Assembly (NCBI GenBank): GCA_003214855.1 | Contig: QCLC01000002.1 | Span: forward strand, 54,110-118,109 | Direction of reading: 5' to 3' | Length of the DNA: 64,000 nt | Source of the DNA: Prochlorococcus sp. AG-412-I05 | GTDB taxonomy: Bacteria > Cyanobacteriota > Cyanobacteriia > PCC-6307 > Cyanobiaceae | In this document: one piece after another, positions 36,338 through 46,454 of the stretch | Layout of the letters: each line of letters starts with the position of its first letter | Numbering within the stretch: position 1 is the stretch's first letter | Notes under the pieces: model-generated | What the model was told of the DNA's origin: nothing | Databases searched by the model: none | What the model saw: the letters and a program-made list of their open reading frames with translations, nothing else | Translations under genes and position numbers: made by a program

Positions 36338-37453
36338 ATGAAGGCAATGGAAAGTACCCATCGCTCTCCAGCCTCTGACATCTCACAGGTTCGAGGCAGC
36401 CGAGTAGCAGTTATCGGCGCTACGGGCTACGGCGGTCTTCAAACCATCAGATTGCTTGAGGACCATCCTCAGCTCCATGTCACATACCTGGGCGGCGAAC
36501 GAAGTGCCGGCAGGCGATGGAGTGAGATTTGCCCTTTTTTACCCATCCCAGATGATCCTGAAGTTCAATCTCCAGATCCTGACAACATCGCTGAATTCGC
36601 CGATTACGCAGTCCTCAGCCTTCCCAATGGACTTGCCTGCCAATTAGCACCGCAACTGCTGAAGCGCAATGTTCGGGTTGTAGACCTCTCTGCTGACTTT
36701 CGCTATCGCTCACTGCAACAATGGAAACAAGTTTATGTCCATGAAGCTCAAAACCTCAATCGAGATGATGTTCAGCTTTGTAGAGAGGCTGTTTATGGGT
36801 TACCTGAATGGAAGGGACCTGAAATTGCAGTTGCAAATCTTGTAGCTGCACCAGGATGCTTCCCAACCGCAAGTCTGTTGCCCTTGCTGCCTTTTCTAAA
36901 ACAGGGATTGATCGAAAACGATGGTTTGATTATCGATGCAAAGACTGGTACCTCTGGTGGAGGGCGGGTGGCCAAAGAACAATTTCTTCTGTCAGAGGCC
37001 TCGGAGTCGATCATGCCTTATGGCGTGGTTGGGCATCGACATACATCAGAAATCGAACAACTTGCTAGCGAGGTTGCCGGTCAGCCGATTGAGCTTCAGT
37101 TCACACCTCATCTCGTACCGATGGTTCGTGGACTGCTAGCAACGGTTTATGGACGCTTGAGAGATCCTGGATTGACCGCTGAGGACTGCACAACTGTGCT
37201 TAAGGCGGTCTATCGACATCATCCCTGCATCGATGTTCTTCCTGTGGGAACGTATCCAGCGACTAAGTGGGTGAAGTACTCCAACAAAGCTGTTCTTTCT
37301 GTTCAGGTCGACAACCGCAATAGCCGGCTTGTCTTGATGAGCGCTGTCGACAACCTGATTAAAGGCCAAGCTGGTCAAGGGGTTCAATGTCTAAACCTTA
37401 TGGCTGGATTGCCACCCACCACAGGGATGTCTTTACTAACCTTCTACCCTTAA
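36338..37453 (+). CDS. argC: N-acetyl-gamma-glutamyl-phosphate reductase ArgC
   Basis: NADPH-dependent reduction of N-acetylglutamyl phosphate to the semialdehyde in arginine synthesis. The dinucleotide fold begins [19 protein letters not shown] and the catalytic Cys lies in [23 protein letters not shown] loop and the conserved [10 protein letters not shown] follow. The ATG at 36338 gives 371 residues; an ATG at 36347 is possible. The frame is open to 36059, but that stretch lies opposite ribBA coding sequence. The 3' end overlaps the opposing purN gene by four bases. Confidence 0.95.
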   Translation: MKAMESTHRSPASDISQVRGSRVAVIGATGYGGLQTIRLLEDHPQLHVTYLGGERSAGRRWSEICPFLPIPDDPEVQSPDPDNIAEFADYAVLSLPNGLACQLAPQLLKRNVRVVDLSADFRYRSLQQWKQVYVHEAQNLNRDDVQLCREAVYGLPEWKGPEIAVANLVAAPGCFPTASLLPLLPFLKQGLIENDGLIIDAKTGTSGGGRVAKEQFLLSEASESIMPYGVVGHRHTSEIEQLASEVAGQPIELQFTPHLVPMVRGLLATVYGRLRDPGLTAEDCTTVLKAVYRHHPCIDVLPVGTYPATKWVKYSNKAVLSVQVDNRNSRLVLMSAVDNLIKGQAGQGVQCLNLMAGLPPTTGMSLLTFYP

Positions 37454-38172
37454 TTTTGAGCTGCGTTTCTCCAATTCTGGCCTGCAAGAGCAACAGATAG
37501 TGGAAGCAGTTGATGTTCCATGCGCTGGATCCTTTTGCTGAGGCTTTGATGGTCGTCTGAGCTCAAGACTGGCACTGCAGCTTGCGCAAGCAGCGGACCG
37601 TCATCTACTTGAGGTGTAACCAGGTGAACGGAACAACCACTGATAGGAACTCTCGCTTTTAGTGCTTGCCCAACCGCATCTAAACCGCGAAAGCTAGGAA
37701 GCAGAGATGGGTGAATATTAATAAGGCGATTCGGGAAAGCAGCAATCAGGATTGGGGTGACGATTCGCATCCAGCCGGCCATCACCACACCTTCTACAGC
37801 ATGGTTGGTGAATGTCTTTACCAACGCCTTATCCAGTTCTTCTCGACTACTAAATTCACGATGATCGTGGACGACACAAGGCACACCTAGCCGTTTGGCC
37901 CGGAGACTTGCTTCACACTTAGGGTTGTTAACCACCAAGATGGAAATATAAGCATCAAGTTGAGAATTTTGAATGGCTTTAACCAGGGCTTCAAAATTGC
38001 TGCCATTCCCTGATGCCATCACGCCAAGATTTAAGGGAGGGTTGAATTTTGGGCTGGCCTGGAGGGGTGGCCAGATCAGCGATCGCTTCGCATCCTTTTC
38101 ATAGCAACTGTTCTGACGAGGATTCGAAGCAGCACTGGTCAGACAAATCTCCTTTTTATCTAAATTGTTCAT
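37450..38172 (-). CDS. purN: Phosphoribosylglycinamide formyltransferase PurN
   Basis: Transfers a formyl group from 10-formyl-THF to GAR in purine synthesis. The core starts at LGVMASGNGSNFEALVKA, with the active-site Asn/His/Asp visible in INIHPSLLPSFRG and SGCSVHLVTPQVDDGPLL. The 240-residue product has about 48 residues before the usual start; this extension has no recognised feature, and a GCGATCGC octamer lies within it (38079-38086). A shorter start cannot be excluded. It overlaps argC tail-to-tail by four bases. Confidence 0.94.
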   Translation of the reverse strand: MNNLDKKEICLTSAASNPRQNSCYEKDAKRSLIWPPLQASPKFNPPLNLGVMASGNGSNFEALVKAIQNSQLDAYISILVVNNPKCEASLRAKRLGVPCVVHDHREFSSREELDKALVKTFTNHAVEGVVMAGWMRIVTPILIAAFPNRLINIHPSLLPSFRGLDAVGQALKARVPISGCSVHLVTPQVDDGPLLAQAAVPVLSSDDHQSLSKRIQRMEHQLLPLSVALAGQNWRNAAQN

Positions 38173-38386
38173 CTTGTTGAAGATCGAGAAGACCAGCTAC
38201 AGCCTCTAAGCACATCCAATTCACAACTTAATTCCTATGTGCAGCATCCAATTGGAACCCCTGCTGTGATCCATGATCTTTTTAGACAAACTCAAGCCTT
38301 CAGATGGCTCAAAGCCATGATCCAGAACATCTTCCGTCAAGATACCCTTTACCAGAACCATTAGAGTTGTTGCATAACGTCTGAGC

Positions 38387-40105
38387 TTGTTTTTGAGGTT
38401 GAGTGAGGTGGTCGAGGTTGTTGACGTCCATCTTGATCTGTGTGACAAGGCAAGTCAGACCTTTAAGGTCAGTTTGAAATGGAAGCCAAGAACATATCGT
38501 CAGAGCTGGTCTCTGCCGATATGGACCCCAGGCTCATACACCATTAGAGACCATGTTCAGTATCTCCACAGTCTGAGCCTTTCTCAAGCCTCAAATGATT
38601 GTCAAGTGCAACGGATCGGCCCAAGTGGTTGGAAGGCTGATCTCGAGACTCTTGATCTTGTCACCCTTGGCTATGTCATTGAGGCTCGACAGCTCACGGT
38701 GCGCACCTGCTACCTAGATCCGGAGTTTGCATCCCTTTGTCTTGCGGCAGCTGTGATGGAAATCGATGGTCAGCGTTGGACTCCTCATTGCCTCACCCTG
38801 GCCCTACCGCCGGGTTGGAATGCCTACGTTCCTCTAGCTGGAGAGGAAACACTCTGGGCTAAGGATTTTGATCATCTTGTCGATGCTCCTGTTCATGCTG
38901 GATGTTTCGTTTCTCAGCCCTTTGTTGTCAAAAAAAATTCTCATCAACTTCTCTGCATAGGCGATCCTCCTAACGGATGGCCAGCAAACCTTGTGAATGA
39001 TGTCAGCGCTATTTGTAAAGCTACCTGTTGTCTAATGGATGAACCTCCACCAGCAGGAGATCTCTACCAATTAGTGATTCATATGTTAGAAACGGGTTAT
39101 GGCGGTCTTGAGCATGATTATGGTGCAGTTTTGCATTATTCCTGGCGGGCATTAACTGAACCTGATGGCTATCGGAAGCTCCTACAATTGATAGGGCATG
39201 AGTATTTGCATCAATGGAATGTGAGACGTCTTCGACCCAAGGAATATCGACCTTACGATTATTCTCAAGCTGTGATAAGTGACGGATTGTGGTTTGCCGA
39301 AGGAATCACTAGCTACCTTGACCTCACCCTGCCATTCCTTGCTGGGCTGAGCGATCGCTCAACATTACTAAAAGATTTATCACTAGAGTTTTCACCTTTA
39401 TTAATCAACCCAGGTCGTCAATTACAGAGCCTGGCTGACAGTTCACGTGAAGCCTGGGTGAAATTATATAAAGCAACACCGGCCAGTGCCGATTCACAGG
39501 TCAGCTACTACAAGCTTGGTGCTGCGATGGCCTTTTGTCTGGATGTTCGCCTGCGTCAACAAAACTCGTCATTAACACAAGTACTCCGTGACCTTTGGCG
39601 GAGGTTTGGTGGTAGTCATCGAGGTTATTCCAGGTTAGACATCAAAGCTGCCATCGCTAAGTTCGATCCCAATACGTCGAATGAGATTGATGCATGGCTT
39701 GATCAACCTGACTCTCTCCCGCTGACTTCGATCGTTAAAGATATTGGACTGAGGTTTGAAGAGAGATATTCAAACAAAAGAGAAACAGGGCTTACTTTAG
39801 TTGAACGTGAGGGTCTTGTTTTGGTGTCAAGAGTTGCTCTATCGAGTCCAGCCCATCATGCAGGTCTTGTCGTTGGAGATGAATTGCTTGCCGTTGGCGG
39901 ATTTCGATTGCGAAAGGTCGATGACTTATGCAAACTTGTCTCCAATGAAGAGCCTGTATCGATAACCTTTTCAAGACGAGGACGACTTTTTGAAACAGCA
40001 CTTTCGAGTGGTTTGCCCCAAGTCGATCACTGGGAGATTATTATTGACTCTGAGGCACCATCTGAGTTGAGCAATCTACGGGATCGATGGTTTCAGATTA
40101 TTTAA
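38387..40105 (+). CDS. M61 family metallopeptidase with PDZ domain
   Basis: The 572-residue protein (from a TTG at 38387; start uncertain) has an N-terminal beta domain, a thermolysin-like catalytic domain with zinc motif HEYLHQWN (about 271-278) and third ligand Glu in WFAEGITSY (about 305). It ends in a PDZ-like domain (about 475-540, VSRVALSSPAHHAGLVVGDE). M61 enzymes are glycyl or acidic-residue aminopeptidases. No signal peptide is seen, suggesting a cytosolic enzyme. The next gene begins 11 bases after its stop. The 214 bases upstream contain no other gene I can support. Confidence 0.9.
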   Translation: MFLRLSEVVEVVDVHLDLCDKASQTFKVSLKWKPRTYRQSWSLPIWTPGSYTIRDHVQYLHSLSLSQASNDCQVQRIGPSGWKADLETLDLVTLGYVIEARQLTVRTCYLDPEFASLCLAAAVMEIDGQRWTPHCLTLALPPGWNAYVPLAGEETLWAKDFDHLVDAPVHAGCFVSQPFVVKKNSHQLLCIGDPPNGWPANLVNDVSAICKATCCLMDEPPPAGDLYQLVIHMLETGYGGLEHDYGAVLHYSWRALTEPDGYRKLLQLIGHEYLHQWNVRRLRPKEYRPYDYSQAVISDGLWFAEGITSYLDLTLPFLAGLSDRSTLLKDLSLEFSPLLINPGRQLQSLADSSREAWVKLYKATPASADSQVSYYKLGAAMAFCLDVRLRQQNSSLTQVLRDLWRRFGGSHRGYSRLDIKAAIAKFDPNTSNEIDAWLDQPDSLPLTSIVKDIGLRFEERYSNKRETGLTLVEREGLVLVSRVALSSPAHHAGLVVGDELLAVGGFRLRKVDDLCKLVSNEEPVSITFSRRGRLFETALSSGLPQVDHWEIIIDSEAPSELSNLRDRWFQII

Positions 40106-40116
40106 CCACTCTGATT

Positions 40117-41025
40117 ATGTCTATGAGGAGCAAAAATAAACGATTCATAATTTTACTCATGCTTACTCTAAGTGGTTTGATAATATTCATCTGGCATACA
40201 AAGCAGAGCATTCGTGATGATCAGCCACAATTAAATCAAAGACTCCAAAGCCATCTAGAACGAATTGGGCAATTCTCTGAAGAAGACAATCAACAGTCAA
40301 AAGGCCTGCCATCAACAAGTCAACAAAAACCACCACGAGCGATTTCATGGTCATCTCCACTTTCAAAACAATGTTCTGATATCGATCAAAGACTTAAGAA
40401 ACGTCTTGTCCACCGTCAAGAGCAACTGGCAACTGAACGCAATTATGTAGTCATTGATTCATCCAATTATGGCAAAAGATATCGCTGGGATCTTTATGGC
40501 CGTCGAATTGATCCAACACCTATCGTCGTAATTCTACATGAGACTACCGATTCGTATCATTCTGCACTTTATACATTCAAAGATTATCATCCGAAGGATG
40601 AAGATCAAGTTAGCTACCACACATTAATTACACTGGATGGACGAATTATTGATGTTGTAGACCCAGTTAATAGAGCTTATGGAGCAGGAAATTCTGCTTT
40701 TCTTGGTGAGTGGGTTGTGACAAATCCACGCTTTAAGGGATCCGTCAATAATTTCGCTTTGCATGTCAGCCTAGAGACACCATGGGATGGTCGCAATGGC
40801 TATCTAAATCACAGTGGTTATAGCGATAAACAATATGATTCTCTTGCTCTAGTCTTGGCAGATTGGATGGATCGCTTCAATATTCCCCCAGAAAATATCA
40901 CTACTCATCAGCATGTTGATTTAGCAGGTGAGCGATCAGACCCCCGTAGTTTTGATTGGTCAAATCTACAGCGAAGACTTGCGGCGATTGGTTATCTTTG
41001 TGGAAGTAGCAGTCCCTCAGATTAA
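40117..41025 (+). CDS. Membrane-anchored N-acetylmuramoyl-L-alanine amidase (Amidase_2)
   Basis: A membrane segment near residues 9-28 (IILLMLTLSGLIIFIW) is followed by a polar linker of about 100 residues and an AmpD-like amidase domain. Zinc ligands fit His in VVILHETTDS, His in TTHQHVDLAG and Asp in ERSDPRSFDW. It would cut the bond between MurNAc and the stem peptide on the periplasmic side. The ATG at 40117 avoids overlap with the M61 gene; an ATG at 40087 adds ten residues. The 3' end overlaps a facing lysozyme-fold gene by nine bases. Confidence 0.85.
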   Translation: MSMRSKNKRFIILLMLTLSGLIIFIWHTKQSIRDDQPQLNQRLQSHLERIGQFSEEDNQQSKGLPSTSQQKPPRAISWSSPLSKQCSDIDQRLKKRLVHRQEQLATERNYVVIDSSNYGKRYRWDLYGRRIDPTPIVVILHETTDSYHSALYTFKDYHPKDEDQVSYHTLITLDGRIIDVVDPVNRAYGAGNSAFLGEWVVTNPRFKGSVNNFALHVSLETPWDGRNGYLNHSGYSDKQYDSLALVLADWMDRFNIPPENITTHQHVDLAGERSDPRSFDWSNLQRRLAAIGYLCGSSSPSD

Positions 41026-41829
41026 GGGCAGCTGGTCTGCAGAACGTTGGGAATAAATCAGACCATGTAGTTCAGGGTCTTGCATATAACGAAGAATTCT
41101 TGCGGGATAGTCAAGCTTGCCATTATGAAGATAAGCCAGTGTGGCGATTGCCTTGGCATGTTTATAAGAGTGACTAGCATGGATTAAGGCATTAGAAGGT
41201 AAGCCTAAGTCATCCTTTAGACGCGCAATCTTTCCTGCAAGTAACTCAATATTAGATTCTGGATTGAGGAGCAAATTACGTGCACTTGAAATTTGTTCTT
41301 CCGTTGGATTCTGAGGTAAACGTTTTTGATGGATAAGTTCAGAGATGCCTAGTTGGGCTGGCCCATGGGTTTTCAATAGACCGGAATGAGCCACAAAAGG
41401 GATATCTTCGCCTGGTTTTAAATGCTGAATTTCATCAAAAAGGATCGCTGTGACCAGCATTGGGTTGACGCGGTATCGCTTTGACTCACGCACGATCACA
41501 GGTTTTAATTCATCCAGTCGATTGACTGTCTGAGCCCGCAGTGGCTGGAGCTGATCAATTCCTCGTGTGAACAACTGAGCTAAAGGCGTCTGAGGGCCAT
41601 GTACCCCGAAACGTTTTTGAAGATATCTGAGCTCTTTTGCTGTGAAATCGGTTGGATCCAGGTGATTAACGGTTGCAATTTTCAGTGGTGGTGATTGCCC
41701 TGTCTGGCTTGCCTGCCTGCCATGATTCTCTGTCATGAGAACCAAGAAAATCGAAGCCAGAACTACAAAGTTGGTTAGTCGAAGACCTCTTTTGAGCGTT
41801 TGTAGGAGTCTGAAATGAGTCTTGATCAT
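41017..41829 (-). CDS. Lysozyme-fold (transglycosylase-like) protein with N-terminal membrane segment
   Basis: The 270-residue protein has one hydrophobic segment (about 18-35), then a linker and a helical domain with features of the lytic transglycosylase fold: YRVNPMLVTAILFDEIQH with a candidate catalytic Glu, then THGPAQLGISE and ALIHASHSYKHAKAIATLAYLHNG. It may belong to the DUF1402-like group. It would cut glycan strands in the periplasm. It faces the amidase gene, and both have similar anchored layouts. The activity is inferred from the fold only. Confidence 0.65.
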   Translation of the reverse strand: MIKTHFRLLQTLKRGLRLTNFVVLASIFLVLMTENHGRQASQTGQSPPLKIATVNHLDPTDFTAKELRYLQKRFGVHGPQTPLAQLFTRGIDQLQPLRAQTVNRLDELKPVIVRESKRYRVNPMLVTAILFDEIQHLKPGEDIPFVAHSGLLKTHGPAQLGISELIHQKRLPQNPTEEQISSARNLLLNPESNIELLAGKIARLKDDLGLPSNALIHASHSYKHAKAIATLAYLHNGKLDYPARILRYMQDPELHGLIYSQRSADQLPLI

Positions 41830-41916
41830 CGCGCGACGTTAGCCTGAGTGTCTGAGAAAATGGGTAAGCGTTTTGATCGTGGATCGTTTCGAGCTGTGAG
41901 CGACGTGCATCAGCTG

Positions 41917-43515
41917 ATGAGTTTCCCGGATTTCAGCGCCAGCGATGCCCAGGTTCAGTGGCAGCGCTTTAACAATTTGCTTTGGTATCACAACGATCTT
42001 GGAATTTGGCTGGACATCAGCCGAATGCATATCAATGCAGATGATTTTGAGCGACTAGGGCCACGCTTTGATCAGGCTTTCACGGCCATGCAGGCTTTGG
42101 AACAGGGAGCTATCGCTAATGCTGATGAACAACGGATGGTTGGCCACTACTGGCTGCGTCAGCCGCAGCTGGCGCCTGATCAAGAGGTCTGTGATCACAT
42201 TGCCAAGGAAATTGACCTGATTGAGACCTTTGGCAGCAATGTGCTCAAGGGCCTCATCAAAGCCCCCAATGGCAAAAAGTTCACCGATGTGCTTTGGATC
42301 GGGATTGGAGGCAGTGGCCTAGGGCCTTTATTAATGATTCGTGCTCTTCAGAATGCAGAGCAGGGATTGCGATTCCATTTTTTCGACAATGTGGATCCTG
42401 ATGGCATGAGTCGCGTTCTTGGCAATCTTGGAGATGCCCTGAGCACGACTTTGGTTGTCACGGTCAGCAAATCTGGTGCGACTCCTGAACCACACCTCGG
42501 CATGGAGCAGGCTCGTCAACGCCTCGAAGAGATGGGAGGTCGTTGGGCGGGTCAGGCTGTTGCCGTGACGATGCTCGATAGCCAGTTAGATCAGCTTGCA
42601 CAGAAGGAATCCTGGCTTAAGCGTTTTGACATGTTCGATTGGGTTGGCGGTAGAACAAGCATCACGAGTGCTGTTGGCCTTTTGCCGGCAGCTTTGATTG
42701 GTTGTGATACCCGCGACTTTCTTGCTGGTGCCGCCCAAATGGATGAGGCCACACGTGTGTCTGATCTGCACAGCAACCCAGCAGCTTTGATGGCCGCAGC
42801 TTGGTTTGTTGCAGGAGATGGGCTTGGGCGTCGTGACATGGTTGTTCTTCCATATAGAGATCGCCTTGAGGTCTTTAGTCGTTACCTGCAACAGCTGGTA
42901 ATGGAGTCGCTAGGCAAGCGTCTAGATCGGGATGGCAACGTTGTTCATCAAGGCCTTGCTGTATATGGCAATAAGGGTTCAACTGATCAGCATGCTTATG
43001 TGCAGCAATTACGCGATGGTGTTGACAATTTCTTCGCCACATTTATCGAGGTGCTTGAGGATGTTGAGAACATACCGGCCATCAACAATGAGCATCCAGG
43101 TGATTTTCTCGATGGCTTCCTGCAAGGCACTCGCGCAGCGCTCAGCCAGGGAGGTCGTCAGAGTCTCAGTATTTCGATGCGTCGATTTGATCCTCGTCGA
43201 CTCGGTGCATTAGTTGCTTTGTTTGAGAGGGCAGTTGGTTTATATGGTGAACTTGTCAATATTAATGCGTATCACCAGCCTGGAGTTGAATCAGGTAAGA
43301 AAGCAGCCGCTGCCATCCTTAACTTGCAGTCTCGAGTTGAAGACTTGCTTGCTGATGGTGTCGAACGTTCAACTGGAGAGATCCATCAAGTGATTGGAGA
43401 TGGGTCAGAAGAAGCCATCTTTTGGATCATGAGGCATCTAACTGCGAATAAGCGTGGTTACGTTGCTGAAGGTGATTGGGGAATTCCGACTTCACTACGT
43501 TTCAGCAAAGGCTGA
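41917..43515 (+). CDS. pgi: Glucose-6-phosphate isomerase
   Basis: Interconverts glucose 6-phosphate and fructose 6-phosphate. Signatures are IGIGGSGLGPLLMIRAL, VTVSKSGATPEPHLGM, the WVGGRTSITSAVGLLP segment and the catalytic stretches NNEHPGDFLDG and GVESGKKAAAAIL. The ATG at 41917 (MSFPDFSASDAQVQWQ) gives 532 residues, the cyanobacterial length. A GTG at 41848 would add 23 atypical residues. It is convergent with leuS, with only six bases between them. Confidence 0.97.
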   Translation: MSFPDFSASDAQVQWQRFNNLLWYHNDLGIWLDISRMHINADDFERLGPRFDQAFTAMQALEQGAIANADEQRMVGHYWLRQPQLAPDQEVCDHIAKEIDLIETFGSNVLKGLIKAPNGKKFTDVLWIGIGGSGLGPLLMIRALQNAEQGLRFHFFDNVDPDGMSRVLGNLGDALSTTLVVTVSKSGATPEPHLGMEQARQRLEEMGGRWAGQAVAVTMLDSQLDQLAQKESWLKRFDMFDWVGGRTSITSAVGLLPAALIGCDTRDFLAGAAQMDEATRVSDLHSNPAALMAAAWFVAGDGLGRRDMVVLPYRDRLEVFSRYLQQLVMESLGKRLDRDGNVVHQGLAVYGNKGSTDQHAYVQQLRDGVDNFFATFIEVLEDVENIPAINNEHPGDFLDGFLQGTRAALSQGGRQSLSISMRRFDPRRLGALVALFERAVGLYGELVNINAYHQPGVESGKKAAAAILNLQSRVEDLLADGVERSTGEIHQVIGDGSEEAIFWIMRHLTANKRGYVAEGDWGIPTSLRFSKG

Positions 43516-43521
43516 TCATTT

Positions 43522-46158
43522 CTATGGCACTAGGTTCACCAACTTGCCTGGCACAATGATGATGCGTCTAGGCGATTGACCCTCTAACCATTTGACGGCG
43601 ATGTCACTGTTTAAGGCCAATTCTTCTAATGTCTTTTTGTCTGCGCCAGCAGGAACCTGGATGGTTCCACGTACCTTCCCTTTGACTTGAATGACGAGCT
43701 CAATCGTTTCGAGTACAAGTGCGCTTGGGTCGACTACAGGCCAGGATTGCTGATGGATGCTTCCTTGCCCATGAAGCTTCAGCCAGAATTCTTCTGCAAG
43801 ATGAGGAGCAAAGGGTGCCATCAATCGAAGTAAAACTGAAAGAGCCTCTGCCGCCACTTCATTACGGACCTTATCTAGTTTTCCACTCAAGGAGTTGGAT
43901 AGCTTCATGAGTTCGGAGATGGCTGTATTCAATTGAATGTCACCACTTAAATCCTCAGTTATCGCTTCTATCGCCATGTGAGTAGCTCTTCTCATATTGT
44001 TCTCTTCTTCACTGAGATCAGCTGAATTTATCGTCAATTTTGTGGAGGAGATGGAGGCATTGTCCTCATCAGTCTTAGGCCATGCAAAGCTATCAACCAG
44101 ACGAATAAGTCGTTGCAGAAAACGAAATTGGCCTTCAACATCGGCATCATCCCATTCCAGGTCTTTCTCTGGTGGCGCTTTAAAAAGTATGAACATTCTA
44201 GCCGTATCAGCACCGTATCGATCGATTACTACGGCAGGATCAACGCCATTATATTTTGATTTAGACATTTTTTCAAACAGGACCTCTAGTTTTTCTCCAG
44301 ACTCTGGGTCCCTCGGATCACTGTCGTCACTAACAAGTTCAGGAGAGATATAACTGCCATTTTTAGTATTGCGGTAGGTGAGCCCTTGAACCATCCCTTG
44401 AGTAAGTAATCGATTAAATGGTTCTTTAAAGCTAATCAAGTTTCTATCGTGGAGTGCTTTGGTAAAAAAGCGTGCATATAGGAGATGGAGGATTGCATGT
44501 TCAATACCGCCTACATATTGATCAACAGGCAACCATTCATCAACAATTTCTTTATCAAATGGACGTTGACTATTGAGTGGATCAGCAAAACGTAAGTAAT
44601 ACCATGAAGAACACATAAAGGTGTCCATCGTGTCTGTTTCCCTGTGAGCCTTTTCCCCACAAATAGGACATTTCACCTCAACCCAATCCTGTTCTTGAGC
44701 TAAGGGGGATCCTCCTTTTCCTGAAAGATCTATGTCTCTAGGAAGGGTTACAGGAAGGTCCTCTTGCGGAACAGGAACTATTCCACAGCTTGCACAGTGA
44801 ATGATTGGGATCGGGCAACCCCAGTAGCGCTGACGGGAAATGAGCCAATCGCGCAAACGGTATTGCACTTTGCTTTGAGCCCAACCCTCAGAAGCTCCAT
44901 GGGTTGTAATCGCAACCTTCGCTTCCTCTGTGGAGAGACCATTAAAGGCTCCAGAATTTACAAGTACTCCGGCTCCAGTCCAGGCTTGTCCATCATTGTG
45001 ATGCTCGTCTGACTCTGGCATCTGCACCACAATGCGTATCGGAAGTTCGTGGCTGCGAGCAAAGACGAAATCCCGCTCATCATGAGCGGGTACTCCCATG
45101 ACGGCTCCTGAGCCATAGTCAGCCAATACGTAATCGGCAATCCAAACGGGTAGTGATTCACCATTCACTGGATTGATCACCTCTGCACCGATCGGGACCC
45201 CACGTTTTGGTTGGTCCTCAGCGGTGCGATCTTTGACGCTGAGTTGGCTTATAAGGTCACAGAATGCAGTGACGGCAATACGTTGTTCCGGACTTGTTAG
45301 GGCTTCCACCAAGGGGTGCTCAGGTGCCAACACCACATAACTTGCACCGTGAAGTGTGTCTGGCCGTGTTGTGAAGACCGTGATGATTGAGTTGGCCTCA
45401 CCAGCGACTCTGAACTTGATCTCAGCACCATGAGAGCGACCAATCCAATTGGCTTGCATCGTGCGGACACGCTCGGGCCAACCAGTCAATTCATCAAGGT
45501 CATCAATTAACGCATCGGCATAGTCGGTGATTCGTAGGAACCATTGCCTGAGTTGTCGCTGTTCAACAAGAGCTCCTGATCGCCATGAACGACCCTCGCC
45601 ATCTACTTGTTCATTAGCCAGAACAGTTTTGTCGACGGGATCCCAGTTGACTGTCGCTTCCTTCTGATAAGCCAGTCCACCCGCAAAAAGTTCAAGAAAC
45701 AACCACTGGGTCCAGCGGTAATAGTCCTGATGGCAAGTCGCCTGTTGCCGGTCCCAGTCAATCGACAAACCCAGCCGATCAAGCTGGGCCCTCATTTGGG
45801 CAATATTTTGGTCTGTCCAATCACCTGGATCTACGTTTCTGGCGATGGCTGCATTCTCAGCTGGTAAGCCAAAGGCATCCCATCCCATTGGGTGAAGTAC
45901 CGCATCACCGCGCATGCGCTGCACCCTGGCAATCACATCGGTAATCACGTAATTGCGTACGTGGCCCATGTGCAGTTTCCCTGATGGATAAGGGAACATC
46001 GACAGGGCGTAAAAGCGTTTCTGGTTAGTTTCAGCGACTGGCGTTCGATCTAATCCTTGTCGTAACCACTCCTTTTGCCAACGCGTTTCAAGCTCAATAG
46101 GGTCATATCGAGCTGAGGAGTGGCTGGAGGCAGACGTTGAGGGGAAAGACTCCGTCAC
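43522..46158 (-). CDS. leuS: Leucyl-tRNA synthetase
   Basis: Class I synthetase charging tRNA-Leu. The HIGH motif is in [14 protein letters not shown], the editing domain carries [12 protein letters not shown], and KMSKS occurs in [14 protein letters not shown]. Zn-type Cys pairs are visible in HCASCGIVP and CPICGEK. The GTG at 46158 gives 878 residues; a TTG two codons upstream is also in frame. It lies downstream of hfq on the same strand. Confidence 0.97.
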   Translation of the reverse strand: MTESFPSTSASSHSSARYDPIELETRWQKEWLRQGLDRTPVAETNQKRFYALSMFPYPSGKLHMGHVRNYVITDVIARVQRMRGDAVLHPMGWDAFGLPAENAAIARNVDPGDWTDQNIAQMRAQLDRLGLSIDWDRQQATCHQDYYRWTQWLFLELFAGGLAYQKEATVNWDPVDKTVLANEQVDGEGRSWRSGALVEQRQLRQWFLRITDYADALIDDLDELTGWPERVRTMQANWIGRSHGAEIKFRVAGEANSIITVFTTRPDTLHGASYVVLAPEHPLVEALTSPEQRIAVTAFCDLISQLSVKDRTAEDQPKRGVPIGAEVINPVNGESLPVWIADYVLADYGSGAVMGVPAHDERDFVFARSHELPIRIVVQMPESDEHHNDGQAWTGAGVLVNSGAFNGLSTEEAKVAITTHGASEGWAQSKVQYRLRDWLISRQRYWGCPIPIIHCASCGIVPVPQEDLPVTLPRDIDLSGKGGSPLAQEQDWVEVKCPICGEKAHRETDTMDTFMCSSWYYLRFADPLNSQRPFDKEIVDEWLPVDQYVGGIEHAILHLLYARFFTKALHDRNLISFKEPFNRLLTQGMVQGLTYRNTKNGSYISPELVSDDSDPRDPESGEKLEVLFEKMSKSKYNGVDPAVVIDRYGADTARMFILFKAPPEKDLEWDDADVEGQFRFLQRLIRLVDSFAWPKTDEDNASISSTKLTINSADLSEEENNMRRATHMAIEAITEDLSGDIQLNTAISELMKLSNSLSGKLDKVRNEVAAEALSVLLRLMAPFAPHLAEEFWLKLHGQGSIHQQSWPVVDPSALVLETIELVIQVKGKVRGTIQVPAGADKKTLEELALNSDIAVKWLEGQSPRRIIIVPGKLVNLVP

Positions 46159-46215
46159 GTACAAGTTTCACCAACTTTCGATCGTGCCATAACAAGATGA
46201 CGCTAGGCAGTTGAG

Positions 46216-46437
46216 TTAGCCCAGTGGACGAATTATCAGTACAGCCCGACGGTTAATCAGCACAGGTTGACTCGATCCAGGCCTTTCCAGGGCAAGGAAT
46301 TCCGGGTCCTGCCAAAGCAAGCGGCCTTCGAATCGGAGCCCATCAGCTAATTCAAGACTGAGAGGGATCTCGTCTCGAACCCAACTCTGAATCAGACGAA
46401 TCCCTGGAAGGCTGGGATTTAGAGGGTGGGTCTCCAT
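46216..46437 (-). CDS. hfq: Cyanobacterial Hfq-like protein
   Basis: The 73-residue protein follows the cyanobacterial Hfq pattern. A short N-terminus precedes PGIRLIQSWVRDEIPLSLEL, then the Sm1 strand region ends GRLLWQDPEFLAL, and an Sm2-like strand follows (PVLINRRAVLIIRPL). The classic YKHA motif is absent, as in other cyanobacterial Hfq proteins. These have weak RNA binding and are known to act in motility through the pilus ATPase PilB. It is divergent from dapF with 17 bases between starts, an arrangement I recall from other cyanobacteria. A leuS gene follows on the same strand. Confidence 0.85.
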   Translation of the reverse strand: METHPLNPSLPGIRLIQSWVRDEIPLSLELADGLRFEGRLLWQDPEFLALERPGSSQPVLINRRAVLIIRPLG

Positions 46438-46454
46438 AGGATTGAGATCGTTAC

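Noticed and set aside
38221..38448. 75-codon minus-strand frame upstream of the M61 peptidase gene
   Set aside because: Overlaps the peptidase start on the other strand and has no recognisable protein features.
38079..39358. Two GCGATCGC (HIP1-like) octamers at 38079 and 39351
   Set aside because: Only two were noticed, both inside coding regions; this is not the enrichment seen in HIP1-rich cyanobacteria.
42586..42891. Several overlapping minus-strand frames inside pgi
   Set aside because: Shadows of the strongly conserved pgi coding sequence.
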